Of a stretch of 64,000 bases of DNA, positions 1-8,199 are shown piece after piece. Origin of the DNA: Octadecabacter dasysiphoniae (GTDB lineage: Bacteria; Pseudomonadota; Alphaproteobacteria; Rhodobacterales; Rhodobacteraceae); assembly GCF_021532615.1 (NCBI RefSeq), contig NZ_JAKGAQ010000001.1:1116001-1180000 (forward strand), given 5' to 3'. The number at the start of each line of letters is the position of its first letter. Positions within the stretch are counted from its first letter, which is position 1. The position numbers and the translations under genes are program-made. Under the pieces are notes generated by a model, which was not told where the DNA came from, searched no databases, and was given only the letters and a program-made list of their open reading frames with translations.

Positions 1-1
1 G

Positions 2-472
2 CGCCAAATTTTTGCGTTGATCCGAAAATCTCCAGGGGTTTATCTCTTCGATGAATTTGATGCGATAGGTGCGCAACGCGGTTTGGAAAGTGATGTTGGG
101 GAGATGCGTCGCATTTTGAGCGCCCTTCTCCAGTTTATTGAAGCCGACGATTCCCGTAGCATACTGGTTGCAGCAACGAACAATATTGATGCGTTAGATG
201 TAGCCTTGTTTCGACGATTTGACGATATTTTGCGGTATGCCAAACCGGACAAGACAGAAATCGAAGCTCTAATAAAAAATCGACTTGGCGTATTTTCAGG
301 GAAATTCAAGATGAACCCTGTTGTGAACGCGGCACATGGTCTAAGCCATGCAGAAGTAACCCAAGCTTGCGACGATTCAATAAAAGAGACAATTTTGACA
401 GACAGACCCTCAGTTACGCAAAAACTATTATTGCAGATGTTGGCGGAGCGAAAATCAGTTTATTCCACATAG
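2..472 (+). CDS. ietA: AAA+ ATPase, C-terminal part (IetA-like); truncated by window edge
   Basis: The frame is open from the first bases of the window, so only the C-terminal part of the protein is present. It opens just before a Walker B motif (GVYLFDEFDAIG), followed by a sensor-1 stretch (ILVAATNN) and an arginine-finger region (ALFRRFDD), then a small helical lid domain. This is a classical AAA+ ATPase of the FtsH/ClpX-like clade. The stop lies 11 bases before an S8 protease gene, so the two are probably co-transcribed. An AAA+ ATPase directly followed by a large subtilisin-like protease is the arrangement of IetA-IetS, where the ATPase acts as antitoxin on plasmid pTiC58 and the pair has also been reported as anti-phage. 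The name rests on this pairing; the Walker A half lies outside the window. A TTG at base 17 is internal, not the start. Confidence 0.75.
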   Translation, partial: RQIFALIRKSPGVYLFDEFDAIGAQRGLESDVGEMRRILSALLQFIEADDSRSILVAATNNIDALDVALFRRFDDILRYAKPDKTEIEALIKNRLGVFSGKFKMNPVVNAAHGLSHAEVTQACDDSIKETILTDRPSVTQKLLLQMLAERKSVYST

Positions 473-483
473 AAAAGTAGCCA

Positions 484-2991
484 ATGGCCGAGTTAGAATT
501 CCCTCACCTTTTTCTAAACACAGTCCCGAATAGCCAACAATACACGAATCCTACCGGCGGCGGATCTAAATTCCAGCTACCAGATCGCCCTAATCGCATT
601 CAGCATGCTGACTATGTTCGAAATGCGCTCGATAAGATCTGGGATGAATCTTTTACCCTCAAAGAACAGCGAAAAGCCGTATCACTGCCGGCCCGTACAG
701 GAACGTACGTAGAGTTTGAGAGTGCTGCTGGTTTCGAGCTGAAGTTCGAAAGCCTTGAAACAAGAAGATCAGGAATTCGGTTACTAAACGTCCGAGCCCA
801 CGAAAACCCGAACGGTAGCAAGACCCAAAGGGCAACGATTTTTGTTCCTCATGGCAAGGAAAAAATACTTGCAGATAAGGTTCGGCGTTACCGAGACGAA
901 GACACACCGAAAGACCAGCCTAAAAACAAGCCCTTGGTAGAAAGCGTAGAAAATCTTCGTATCGCTTTACTCCACTCGTTCTGGAATGATGATGTTGGCT
1001 TGATCCCACCGGTCGATGCTCCGCACGCTTGTGAAATCTGGCTGCGCACTCCGACAAAAGAAGGTGAAGCTGCGTCTATTGTTGTGTTTCGGGAGGTTTG
1101 TGAGGCGCTAAACATAACGCTGCGTGACGGCCATATCTCTTTTCCGGAGCGCGTTGTGGTGCTTATCGAGGCTAACTCACAGCAGCTCACTGATTTAATA
1201 TCTTCCACCGATAATCTTGCCGAATTTCGTCGCGCAAAGGAAACAGCGGATTTTTGGGTGGGCATGGAAAACGCTCAACAAGCTGAATGGGTGCAAAATT
1301 TGGCTGCTAGACTAAGTGTCGATGCGGGAACTAAGACATCCGCATGTGTGATCGATACGGGCGCGAACAATGGGCACCCGTTGCTCGCGCCTTTGCTTGC
1401 TGAAGCCGACTGCGAGAGCGTAGACACCGATTGGGGAACCAACGACGAAGACGGACATGGAACCAGCATGTGTGGCAATGTCGCGTTCGGTGACAACCTT
1501 GGGCATTGGTTGCAAACCGATACAGCCATTTCGCTGCCATACAAGTTGGAATCGGTAAAGCTCATACCGAAATCTGGCTTCAAGGAAGATCAAGACCTCA
1601 ATGGCTACCGAACTAGCCAGGCGGTTACGCGTGCGGAAATATCGAACCCAGAGTTCACTAGAGCAATCTGCATGGCGATAACAAGTACGGACGGGAGAGA
1701 TAGGGGCCGACCTTCATCATGGTCGGGTATGATTGATGCTTTGGCTGCTGGAGTCGATGATGAACAAGAGGCGCGTCGGCTCTTTATTCTTTCGGCAGGC
1801 AACGTTCGCAATGCTTCCGATTGGGCAAATTACCCCGATTCAAACGTCACGTCAGACATTCATGATCCAGGGCAAGCTTGGAATGCTCTGACCGTCGGTG
1901 CCGTGACATTCAAGGATCAAATCACCAACGCGGATATAGCAAACATCTATACGCCCATTGCGACAGCCGGACAGCTTTCTCCCTACAGCACGACTTCTAT
2001 GATGTGGGACAGCAAGTGGCCCAATAAACCAGATATCGTACTTGAAGGTGGGAACGCGGCTGTTGATGGCACGAATTTCACGACACAGCTAGAAGACCTA
2101 TCGTTGCTGTCACTCAATCATAAGCCGCAGCTTGCCAATTTCACCGGAAATTATGCTACAAGTGCTGCTAGCGCGCTTGCCACAGAACAAGCCGCCAGGC
2201 TTCACGCGCAATATCCCAACGCTTGGCCTGAAACGATAAGGGGACTCATGGTCCATTCGGCGCAATGGACACAACAGCTTTGGAACCAGTTCTCGGACCC
2301 CGGCAACTCACATAAGGCAAATCGAGAGAGATTGTTGCGTGCATGTGGCTACGGTATACCAAGTGTTGAACGTGCGATGTCATCGGCGAGCAACAGCCTG
2401 GCAATGATTGTGCAAGGGGAAATTCAGCCGTTTCAAGAGAAAAAGAAAAATGACTTCAAAGCGAATGACATGCATTTCTATGCTCTGCCTTGGCCAAAAG
2501 AAGCACTTAACGATCTTCCGCTAGACACCATGGTTACCATCGACGTTACGCTCTCCTACTTCATCGAGCCTGGTCCGGGTGAAATCGGTTGGCGGGATAA
2601 GTATCGCTACAGATCGCACGGCTTGGACTTTAATCTTAAGAAGCCGACTGAAAGCTTGGACGAATTCGTAACTCGGCTCAATAAGGCCGCTCGTGAAGAT
2701 GATGACACTGACTATGGTGGCTCTGGGGTAGATTGGCAGATTGGCGAGAAAAAAGGTCGAACGCGAGGTTCAATTCATAGAGATTGGGTGGAGATGACAG
2801 CTGCCGAAGCTGCGGAAGCTGGCGTTGTTGGTGTCTTTCCGCGCTCCGGCTGGTGGAAAGAGCGCCCTTACCTCGGCAAAGGTGACTCGAAAGCACGTTA
2901 CAGTCTTATAATCGCCATTCGAACACCGAAAACGGACGTCGACATCTATACGCCTGTGGCAATCGAAATTGAGCAACAAATTCAAGTTTAG
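484..2991 (+). CDS. ietS: S8 (subtilisin-like) serine protease, IetS-like
   Basis: Predicted 835-residue intracellular serine protease with no signal peptide. The subtilase triad is readable: Asp291 in VIDTG, His325 in DEDGHGTS, Ser560 in NYATSAASA, with the oxyanion Asn440 in LSAGN. The catalytic serine motif is ATSAA instead of the usual GTSMA. About 270 residues precede the protease domain and about 270 follow it; I do not recognise these flanks, which probably serve for target recognition or partner binding. In the known IetAS pair the protease is the toxic effector and the upstream AAA+ ATPase restrains or directs it. The gene follows the ATPase after 11 bases. Codon third positions are clearly A/T-richer than in the genes from 5 kb onward, which suggests acquisition by transfer. 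An S8 protease with another ATPase-linked role remains possible. Confidence 0.82.
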   Translation: MAELEFPHLFLNTVPNSQQYTNPTGGGSKFQLPDRPNRIQHADYVRNALDKIWDESFTLKEQRKAVSLPARTGTYVEFESAAGFELKFESLETRRSGIRLLNVRAHENPNGSKTQRATIFVPHGKEKILADKVRRYRDEDTPKDQPKNKPLVESVENLRIALLHSFWNDDVGLIPPVDAPHACEIWLRTPTKEGEAASIVVFREVCEALNITLRDGHISFPERVVVLIEANSQQLTDLISSTDNLAEFRRAKETADFWVGMENAQQAEWVQNLAARLSVDAGTKTSACVIDTGANNGHPLLAPLLAEADCESVDTDWGTNDEDGHGTSMCGNVAFGDNLGHWLQTDTAISLPYKLESVKLIPKSGFKEDQDLNGYRTSQAVTRAEISNPEFTRAICMAITSTDGRDRGRPSSWSGMIDALAAGVDDEQEARRLFILSAGNVRNASDWANYPDSNVTSDIHDPGQAWNALTVGAVTFKDQITNADIANIYTPIATAGQLSPYSTTSMMWDSKWPNKPDIVLEGGNAAVDGTNFTTQLEDLSLLSLNHKPQLANFTGNYATSAASALATEQAARLHAQYPNAWPETIRGLMVHSAQWTQQLWNQFSDPGNSHKANRERLLRACGYGIPSVERAMSSASNSLAMIVQGEIQPFQEKKKNDFKANDMHFYALPWPKEALNDLPLDTMVTIDVTLSYFIEPGPGEIGWRDKYRYRSHGLDFNLKKPTESLDEFVTRLNKAAREDDDTDYGGSGVDWQIGEKKGRTRGSIHRDWVEMTAAEAAEAGVVGVFPRSGWWKERPYLGKGDSKARYSLIIAIRTPKTDVDIYTPVAIEIEQQIQV

Positions 2992-3412
2992 TGAGGCCGG
3001 CGTACAACCGCCAAGGGTTGGTCGATGGGAAGGTTCGCAAGAAGAAGCTCTAATCTATTGTCTCGATGAGGTTGCTTCCATTGCATGGTGTATATCCAGA
3101 CCACGCTAAGCAGGTCTCCATGAACTAGCCTGCTGACCTGCTAGGCATGTCACGCTCTTATCTACTCAAAGTGCGAGCTCAATTTCCGCAATGCGGTTTG
3201 CCATCGCAGCATCTCAATACTTATTCCAAGTTCCGATCTGGGCCGCTTGACCTTTTCGGTCGAGCGGGCAATCATGTACTTGGCCTAGCGCGTAGGCCGG
3301 TGTGCCCGCCATGCGAAGCAAAGCAACGCGACTTCATTTTTTTGGATACCATGCCTTTGGCAGGGTCCGATAAGCAGCGGGCACCTTTTCGGATCCAGTT
3401 CGGATATGGATC
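2992..3412. other. Intergenic gap between the protease gene and the zinc-ribbon gene
   Basis: No convincing gene is present. An 89-codon frame from 3147 to 3416 overlaps the next gene by ATGA, but its product is low-complexity, has no recognisable motif and no good ribosome site, so I do not call it. I see no terminator-like hairpin, transfer RNA or attachment repeat here. Confidence 0.5.
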
Positions 3413-4561
3413 ATGAAACCGACATACTATCTTAAGAAACTGAAAGAACTGTCCAAGCGCTACGCGCGAGCTCAACAGGTACCTCTCCACAAAGCGCGTG
3501 ATGCGGTTGCCGAAGTACTGGGCTTTTCACACTGGAACGACGTTATTAAGGCGCATAGAGCCAGATGGACCCCAACAAAGGAGCATGTCTTTGCCGTTGA
3601 AAGCTTGCTCGTCGAAGCGTTGCCCGGCGATGAAGCTGGTGGGCCTCGATCTGGGTCATTTATTGGAGACTCAGTCTTCGAGACAGATGTTCAACACGGC
3701 ACCATTGATGGGCACGAATACTCTATCTCAGCTTCAATGGGCGACGTTCATATGCATGGGGCAGGTTGGCACCTTTACGTGCCTGAAGCTCCAAACGGGG
3801 AGCCTCGCCTAGAGATCGCAAAACAGATTGAGCACGAGGCTCCAGTTTATGAAGCCCCATTTCAGCAAGAAGCGCTCGGCATCGCGATCAAACGAGCGGA
3901 ACAGGTTCGTGCGGGAATAGCATCAGATTGGCCAAGACGTTCTACAAAGCCAGACAAAGACGGTCTCGTCCGTCATCCCTTAAACGGAGCTGAGTCAGAT
4001 AAGTGGTTCTGCTTGCATTGTGATACTTCGATAACTAGCGAACAGATTGCCAGGAGTCTTTGGCATTGCCCACGTTGTGACGCGTCTCCACTCAATATCT
4101 TCGAAAGTCCTTGGTGGCTTGAAGACCATGATGCACGGCCAAAGCCATTTTCTAACAAAGAGAAGCAAGGGAGGCCGGAGCTAGTGGTCGATATTGCGGA
4201 TACACGACCGAAACTGGATTTAGATGCCGAAAAGATAACTCTACTCATGCGAAGTGCACTTGTTGAAGATGCTTCGAACGTTAGTGAGCGGTTGGGTGCT
4301 TTATTCGCCGATATCTTTGTTCATGATGACAATGACGTATGCATCACCTTTGATGAATACCTCTGGCCGGAGCACAAGGAACCTATTTCGGCACTCGCAG
4401 TTGCGGCTCAACTCGGGATAAATGTTGATCAAGAACTCTGTCTGCGGGAGTTGCCCTTTGCTTGGCCAGGATTAGGTGAGCACACCAAAAGTACCGTAGA
4501 GTACACGGAAACGATGCTGAAAGCTTACGCCGACCAAAGGGCCGACAAAGACGTCAAATGA
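3413..4561 (+). CDS. Hypothetical protein with N-terminal helical domain and zinc ribbon
   Basis: A 382-residue soluble protein I cannot assign. Residues 8-50 form a helical segment (LKELSKRYARAQ...GFSHWNDVI) of a type seen at the start of several uncharacterised proteins and glyoxalase-related proteins, where a leading helix precedes a GF-x-x-W motif. A CxxC...CxxC pair (Cys200, Cys203, Cys219, Cys222) forms a likely treble-clef or rubredoxin-like zinc ribbon. Residues 91-125 contain several histidines (HGTIDGHEY, MHGAGWH) that could bind metal. It lies 421 bases after the protease gene on the same strand and shares its A/T-rich codon use, so it may be cargo of the same accessory segment. 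There is only a weak GGAT ribosome site before the ATG. Function unknown. Confidence 0.65.
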   Translation: MKPTYYLKKLKELSKRYARAQQVPLHKARDAVAEVLGFSHWNDVIKAHRARWTPTKEHVFAVESLLVEALPGDEAGGPRSGSFIGDSVFETDVQHGTIDGHEYSISASMGDVHMHGAGWHLYVPEAPNGEPRLEIAKQIEHEAPVYEAPFQQEALGIAIKRAEQVRAGIASDWPRRSTKPDKDGLVRHPLNGAESDKWFCLHCDTSITSEQIARSLWHCPRCDASPLNIFESPWWLEDHDARPKPFSNKEKQGRPELVVDIADTRPKLDLDAEKITLLMRSALVEDASNVSERLGALFADIFVHDDNDVCITFDEYLWPEHKEPISALAVAAQLGINVDQELCLRELPFAWPGLGEHTKSTVEYTETMLKAYADQRADKDVK

Positions 4562-4578
4562 AAAATGATCACTGGATT

Positions 4579-4609
4579 GGAGGTTGCGGTGAGTGTTTCC
4601 GCAACCTCC
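4579..4609 (+). terminator. Perfect 11-bp hairpin after the zinc-ribbon gene
   Basis: GGAGGTTGCGG and CCGCAACCTCC form a perfect stem around a nine-base loop, 17 bases after the stop codon. There is no T-run, so it is either a factor-dependent terminator or an RNA 3'-end stabiliser rather than a canonical intrinsic terminator. Confidence 0.5.
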
Positions 4610-5101
4610 AACATGTGAGTAGGACGATCTTCAGGATTTGCCACTTCAGCGAATGTCCGGAATGTGGGCTGCGGCTGCAGCATTGAAGATGCGCATTCAA
4701 GGGCAGCTCAGGGCCGTAAGTACCGATTGTGATCTCAGCTCCGTTCAAGTTCGCGCAACGTCAACTTCGAAACCGGCGGTGAAGTTCTTGGCGCAAAGAC
4801 AGCGCGAGAAGAAAGTGTTGTAGAAGTGTAGTTTGCGATCGAGCGAAAATTTAAATTATTAAAGACAATGTATTAGGATCTGGATTGAATGACTGTCTGT
4901 CCGCCACTTCATCTAGCGTAAATGCTGGGCTCCTTGTTTTTCTGATCTGTCTTAAGTGGGTTACGGGTTTGCGTAATCTTGGCGCATTTTCACGTTTCAA
5001 GACGGGTCGTGCCGCCTGTGGTTTGGCACGGTTTCGGACTGAACCATGGTTGCGCCAATAGCCGCTTTCGCAGTGTGCGGATCTTGGTTATCCATTCGAT
5101 T
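4610..5101. other. Gene-free junction between accessory segment and chromosomal genes
   Basis: Roughly 490 bases without a supported gene. A 61-codon frame at 4638-4823 has no motif or ribosome site. The stretch around 4840-4880 is A/T-rich and could hold the promoter of the glycerophosphodiesterase gene. Base composition changes across this gap from the A/T-richer left segment to the G/C-richer chromosomal genes, so it is the probable edge of the accessory insertion. I could find no direct repeat or integrase remnant in it. Confidence 0.4.
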
Positions 5102-6079
5102 ATGCGCAAAAAATTGAAATCGCTTAGTATTGTTTTGGTCTTGATGGTGGTGGCGCTTTGGGCAGGAAACACATCCTTGTTTGTGGCGGGGCTAGAAAAC
5201 CACGATACCCGTTTGATAGCCCACCGAGGTGTACACCAAGTCTATGCAGGTACGGATCGTTCGATTGACTCGTGTCATGCGGCGCCGGTTGAGACGATTG
5301 AACATCCTTTCGTCGAAAACACATTGCCGTCTATTGCAGAGGCATTTCGCCTTGGCGCAGATGTCGTGGAGATCGATGTTCATCTTACATCCGACAACGT
5401 TTTTGCTGTGTTTCACGACTGGACCCTTGATTGCCGCACGGACGGAACGGGCGTCACCCATAAGCAGAGCTTTGCGTATCTTCAAACCCTTGATGTCGCG
5501 TACCGCATTGATGACGCAACCGGCACCTATCCTCTTCGGGGGCAGGGCGTTGGCCTAATGCCGTCCCTGACGGATGTGTTGGGCGTGGATTGGGACGGGC
5601 AACTTCTGATCAACTTCAAAAGCAACCGTGCGGAAGATGGCGCCGAGTTTGCCCGAAGATTGGCGGAACTTAGAATGTCCGATCAGGTGTTCGGTGTTTA
5701 CGGAGGGGCGCCGCCCACGCGGGCCGCGATTGAAATGACGCCCGGTTTGCGTGGGTTCGACAGAGCGTCTTTGAAGGGCTGCCTTACCCGGTATCTGGCC
5801 TTAGGTTGGAGTGGTCATATCCCGGAGAGCTGCCGTGACACGTTTGTTGTCGTGCCTCAAAATTACACGGGTTTATTGTGGGGTTGGCCGCATCGTTTTA
5901 CGAAACGTCTTGGCGCGGTTGGCACAGATGTTGTCTTGGCCGGCCCCTACGACGGGACGGGGTTCATCAGCAGCATCAATGATATCGACGCTCTCTCTCA
6001 GGTGCCGGATGCATTTGATGGCTATATCTGGACCGACCGAATTGAGGTGATCGCCCCCCGCATCATGGCCGAAGACTAA
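5102..6079 (+). CDS. Glycerophosphodiester phosphodiesterase family protein, membrane-anchored
   Basis: Hydrolyses glycerophosphodiesters (deacylated phospholipids) to glycerol-3-phosphate and an alcohol, probably in the periplasm. Starting at this ATG gives 325 residues with a basic N-terminus and one hydrophobic segment (residues 6-22), i.e. a signal or anchor; the upstream in-frame TTG at 4979 would bury this segment behind 41 odd residues, so it was rejected. GDPD signatures are Glu72 in ENT, the EID pair at 90-92, His41 in HRG and His105 in VFHDWTLDCRTDG. About 30 residues separate HRG and ENT, longer than usual, and include a cysteine. The next gene on the same strand is phoX, giving a phosphorus-scavenging theme. 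No strong ribosome site is visible. Confidence 0.85.
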   Translation: MRKKLKSLSIVLVLMVVALWAGNTSLFVAGLENHDTRLIAHRGVHQVYAGTDRSIDSCHAAPVETIEHPFVENTLPSIAEAFRLGADVVEIDVHLTSDNVFAVFHDWTLDCRTDGTGVTHKQSFAYLQTLDVAYRIDDATGTYPLRGQGVGLMPSLTDVLGVDWDGQLLINFKSNRAEDGAEFARRLAELRMSDQVFGVYGGAPPTRAAIEMTPGLRGFDRASLKGCLTRYLALGWSGHIPESCRDTFVVVPQNYTGLLWGWPHRFTKRLGAVGTDVVLAGPYDGTGFISSINDIDALSQVPDAFDGYIWTDRIEVIAPRIMAED

Positions 6080-6089
6080 GGCAGGGCTT

Positions 6090-6118
6090 AAGTCACAAAC
6101 ATCTTACAAAACCTTCAT
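6090..6118 (+). promoter_or_regulatory. Candidate Pho box upstream of phoX
   Basis: Three heptamers AAGTCAC, ATCTTAC and CCTTCAT are spaced by the four-base A-rich linkers AAAC and AAAA, giving the 11-bp period of a PhoB binding site (CTGTCAT-type repeats). Matches to the consensus are partial (about 4-5 of 7 per unit). It ends 63 bases before the phoX start, in the right place for activation under phosphate limitation. Confidence 0.45.
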
Positions 6119-6181
6119 CTTCGTGCATCAAATGCTCACTACGCCTGTGCTTGTATGAAATGCGAGCATGGAGCCAGCACA

Positions 6182-8062
6182 ATGAAAGATGATACTTCAC
6201 ACTTGTCATGGGATGATTGGGACGAATTACAAAGCCCGCGTCCGGACACAACGGATTTTGATGGCGTCGTTGACAGTGCCATGAACCGCCGTGGGTTTTT
6301 AGGGCGTGTTTTGGCGTTTGGATCTGGGGCAGCTGTCATGGGGACGGGGCTTTTGAATTCTGGCGCAGCACAGGCGCAAATCGCCAGTCGCATCGGGTTC
6401 AAACCCATTCCAATTGCAACGGACGCGACCGTTCATGTCCCTGAGGGATACAGCTGGCATCCCGTCGCCAAGTGGGGCCAGCCGTTGTTTTCGGATGCCC
6501 CTGAATTTGATCACACGACCGGTGGTGATCTTGCATCCTCGGACCGTGTTTTCGGTGAGAACACAGACGGGATGGAGCTGTTCACTGTCGGCAATCGTCA
6601 AGTCATTGCTGTGAACCATGAATACGCGAACCCGAAATTGAACCTGCCACAGAACATGGATGGCATCCCGACAAGTGCGCAGGATGTGACGAAGCTGCAA
6701 AACCTTCAGGGTGTTTGCGTGATGGAAGTCGCAGAGGGTGAAAATGGTTGGGATATTGTTGTGGACAGCGACCTGAACCGTCGCATTACGCACAACACGC
6801 CGATGAAGGTAACGGGGCCTGCCGCGGGCCACACCCTGATGATGACAGACGCCGATCCGACAGGGCGCACGGTCTTGGGCACGATGAACAATTGTGGTGC
6901 CGGGAAAACGCCGTGGGGGACCTATCTGACCTGCGAAGAAAACTTTAACGGGTATTTCGGGTCGACAGATGCCGCGTTCGAAAAACCGGCAGATTATGCC
7001 CGTTATGGCATTGGCCTAGAAGGCCGCTATGCCTACGAAAAGTTTGATGTTCGTTTTGATGTCTCGCAAACACCGAATGAACCGCATCGCTTTGGGTATA
7101 TTGTTGAAATCGATCCAACAGACCCAACGTCTACACCGATCAAGCGCACAGCCTTGGGCCGTTTCAAACACGAAAACGCGGCGGCGACGCTGGCACCTAA
7201 TGGCCAGGTGATTGTGTATATGGGGGATGATGAACGGGGTGAGTTCATGTACAAATACGTCTCGAACGGGGTGTATACGCCGGGCGGTGACACCAGCACC
7301 TTGTTGGATGACGGGCAGCTTTACGTCGCCAAATTCAACGATGATCTGAGCGGAGAGTGGATCGCCCTGACGCCCGAAACCACGGGCATGACACCGGCCG
7401 AAATTGCGATCTTTACCCGCCGCGCGGGATCAAACGTCGGGGCGACCACAATGGATCGCCCGGAGTGGGTCGCCGTAAATCCAACTGCGGTCGAATGTTA
7501 TTGCGCGCTGACCAATAACAAGAACCGTGGCCTTTTGCCCAACGCGGGCGGTGACGAAACGCCTGCAATTGGCCCAAACCCGCGCGAGGCCAATCAATAC
7601 GGACAGATTGTGCGGTGGCGGCCTGCGGACGATGATCATGCCGCGACAGAATTCACATGGGATTTGTACGTCATGGCCGGCAATCCAGAGGTGCATGATG
7701 ACGCCTACGCAGGGTCGGACAACATCAATGCGGGCAATCTGTTCAATTCACCCGACGGGATGATGTTTGACAGCACCGGGCTGCTTTGGATCCAAACTGA
7801 TGGCGACTATGAAAACGAAGGTGACTTTGCTGGCATGGGGAACAACCAGATGCTCGCGGGGGATCCTGTCACGGGGCAGATTGAACGGTTCATGACGGGG
7901 CCCTATGGCTCTGAGGTGACGGGGCTGACCTGGTCCGCAGATCGACGGACGATGTTTGTCGGTATTCAACACCCTGCCGCCCCGTTTCCGGATGGTGACG
8001 GTAAGCTGGCGCGATCCAGCATCATTGCGATCAAACGCGATGATAATGCGCCGGTCGGGTAA
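6182..8062 (+). CDS. phoX: PhoX-family alkaline phosphatase, Tat-exported
   Basis: Calcium- and iron-dependent periplasmic phosphomonoesterase that releases phosphate from organic esters. The start is set by GGAG at 6170-6173; an ATG at 6155 has no such site. The 626-residue product begins with a Tat signal: twin arginines 36-37 in NRRGFLG, then a hydrophobic stretch ending at AQA near residue 66. The rest matches the DUF839/PhoX family in length and motifs (HEYANPK, GTMNNCGAGKTPWGTYLTCE, KHENAAAT, MGDDERGEFMYKYVS, PDGMMFDSTGLLWIQTDGD), including the acidic and Glu/Asp clusters used for metal binding. The 3' side carries an intrinsic terminator. A candidate Pho box lies upstream, and the preceding glycerophosphodiesterase gene is functionally related. 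Confidence 0.93.
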   Translation: MKDDTSHLSWDDWDELQSPRPDTTDFDGVVDSAMNRRGFLGRVLAFGSGAAVMGTGLLNSGAAQAQIASRIGFKPIPIATDATVHVPEGYSWHPVAKWGQPLFSDAPEFDHTTGGDLASSDRVFGENTDGMELFTVGNRQVIAVNHEYANPKLNLPQNMDGIPTSAQDVTKLQNLQGVCVMEVAEGENGWDIVVDSDLNRRITHNTPMKVTGPAAGHTLMMTDADPTGRTVLGTMNNCGAGKTPWGTYLTCEENFNGYFGSTDAAFEKPADYARYGIGLEGRYAYEKFDVRFDVSQTPNEPHRFGYIVEIDPTDPTSTPIKRTALGRFKHENAAATLAPNGQVIVYMGDDERGEFMYKYVSNGVYTPGGDTSTLLDDGQLYVAKFNDDLSGEWIALTPETTGMTPAEIAIFTRRAGSNVGATTMDRPEWVAVNPTAVECYCALTNNKNRGLLPNAGGDETPAIGPNPREANQYGQIVRWRPADDDHAATEFTWDLYVMAGNPEVHDDAYAGSDNINAGNLFNSPDGMMFDSTGLLWIQTDGDYENEGDFAGMGNNQMLAGDPVTGQIERFMTGPYGSEVTGLTWSADRRTMFVGIQHPAAPFPDGDGKLARSSIIAIKRDDNAPVG

Positions 8063-8084
8063 CCCCCTAAAGCCATGAAGCGTG

Positions 8085-8119
8085 AAAGGGCCTTGGCATG
8101 TTTGCCAAGGCCCTTTTTT
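8085..8119 (+). terminator. Intrinsic terminator of phoX
   Basis: AGGGCCTTGGCA and TGCCAAGGCCCT form a strong G/C stem around TGTT, followed by TTTTTT, 22 bases after the phoX stop. The facing gene ends at 8200, so it separates convergent transcripts. Confidence 0.9.
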
Positions 8120-8199
8120 GACTGACGCTGCCGGAGCTGGACCTTGGCCAAACTTGCCGCTCTGCGCAACAACTGGCCTGCGCGGGCTCTCTCGTGTGA

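Noticed and set aside
3147..3416. 89-codon frame overlapping the zinc-ribbon gene by ATGA
   Set aside because: No motif, no ribosome site and an atypical composition for a protein; overlap can be chance.
4638..4823. 61-codon frame after the zinc-ribbon gene
   Set aside because: Product lacks any pattern and there is no ribosome site; treated as noncoding.
4990..5172. Possible Pho box upstream of the glycerophosphodiesterase
   Set aside because: CTGTCTG at 4893 has only one convincing heptamer; no second unit at the right spacing.
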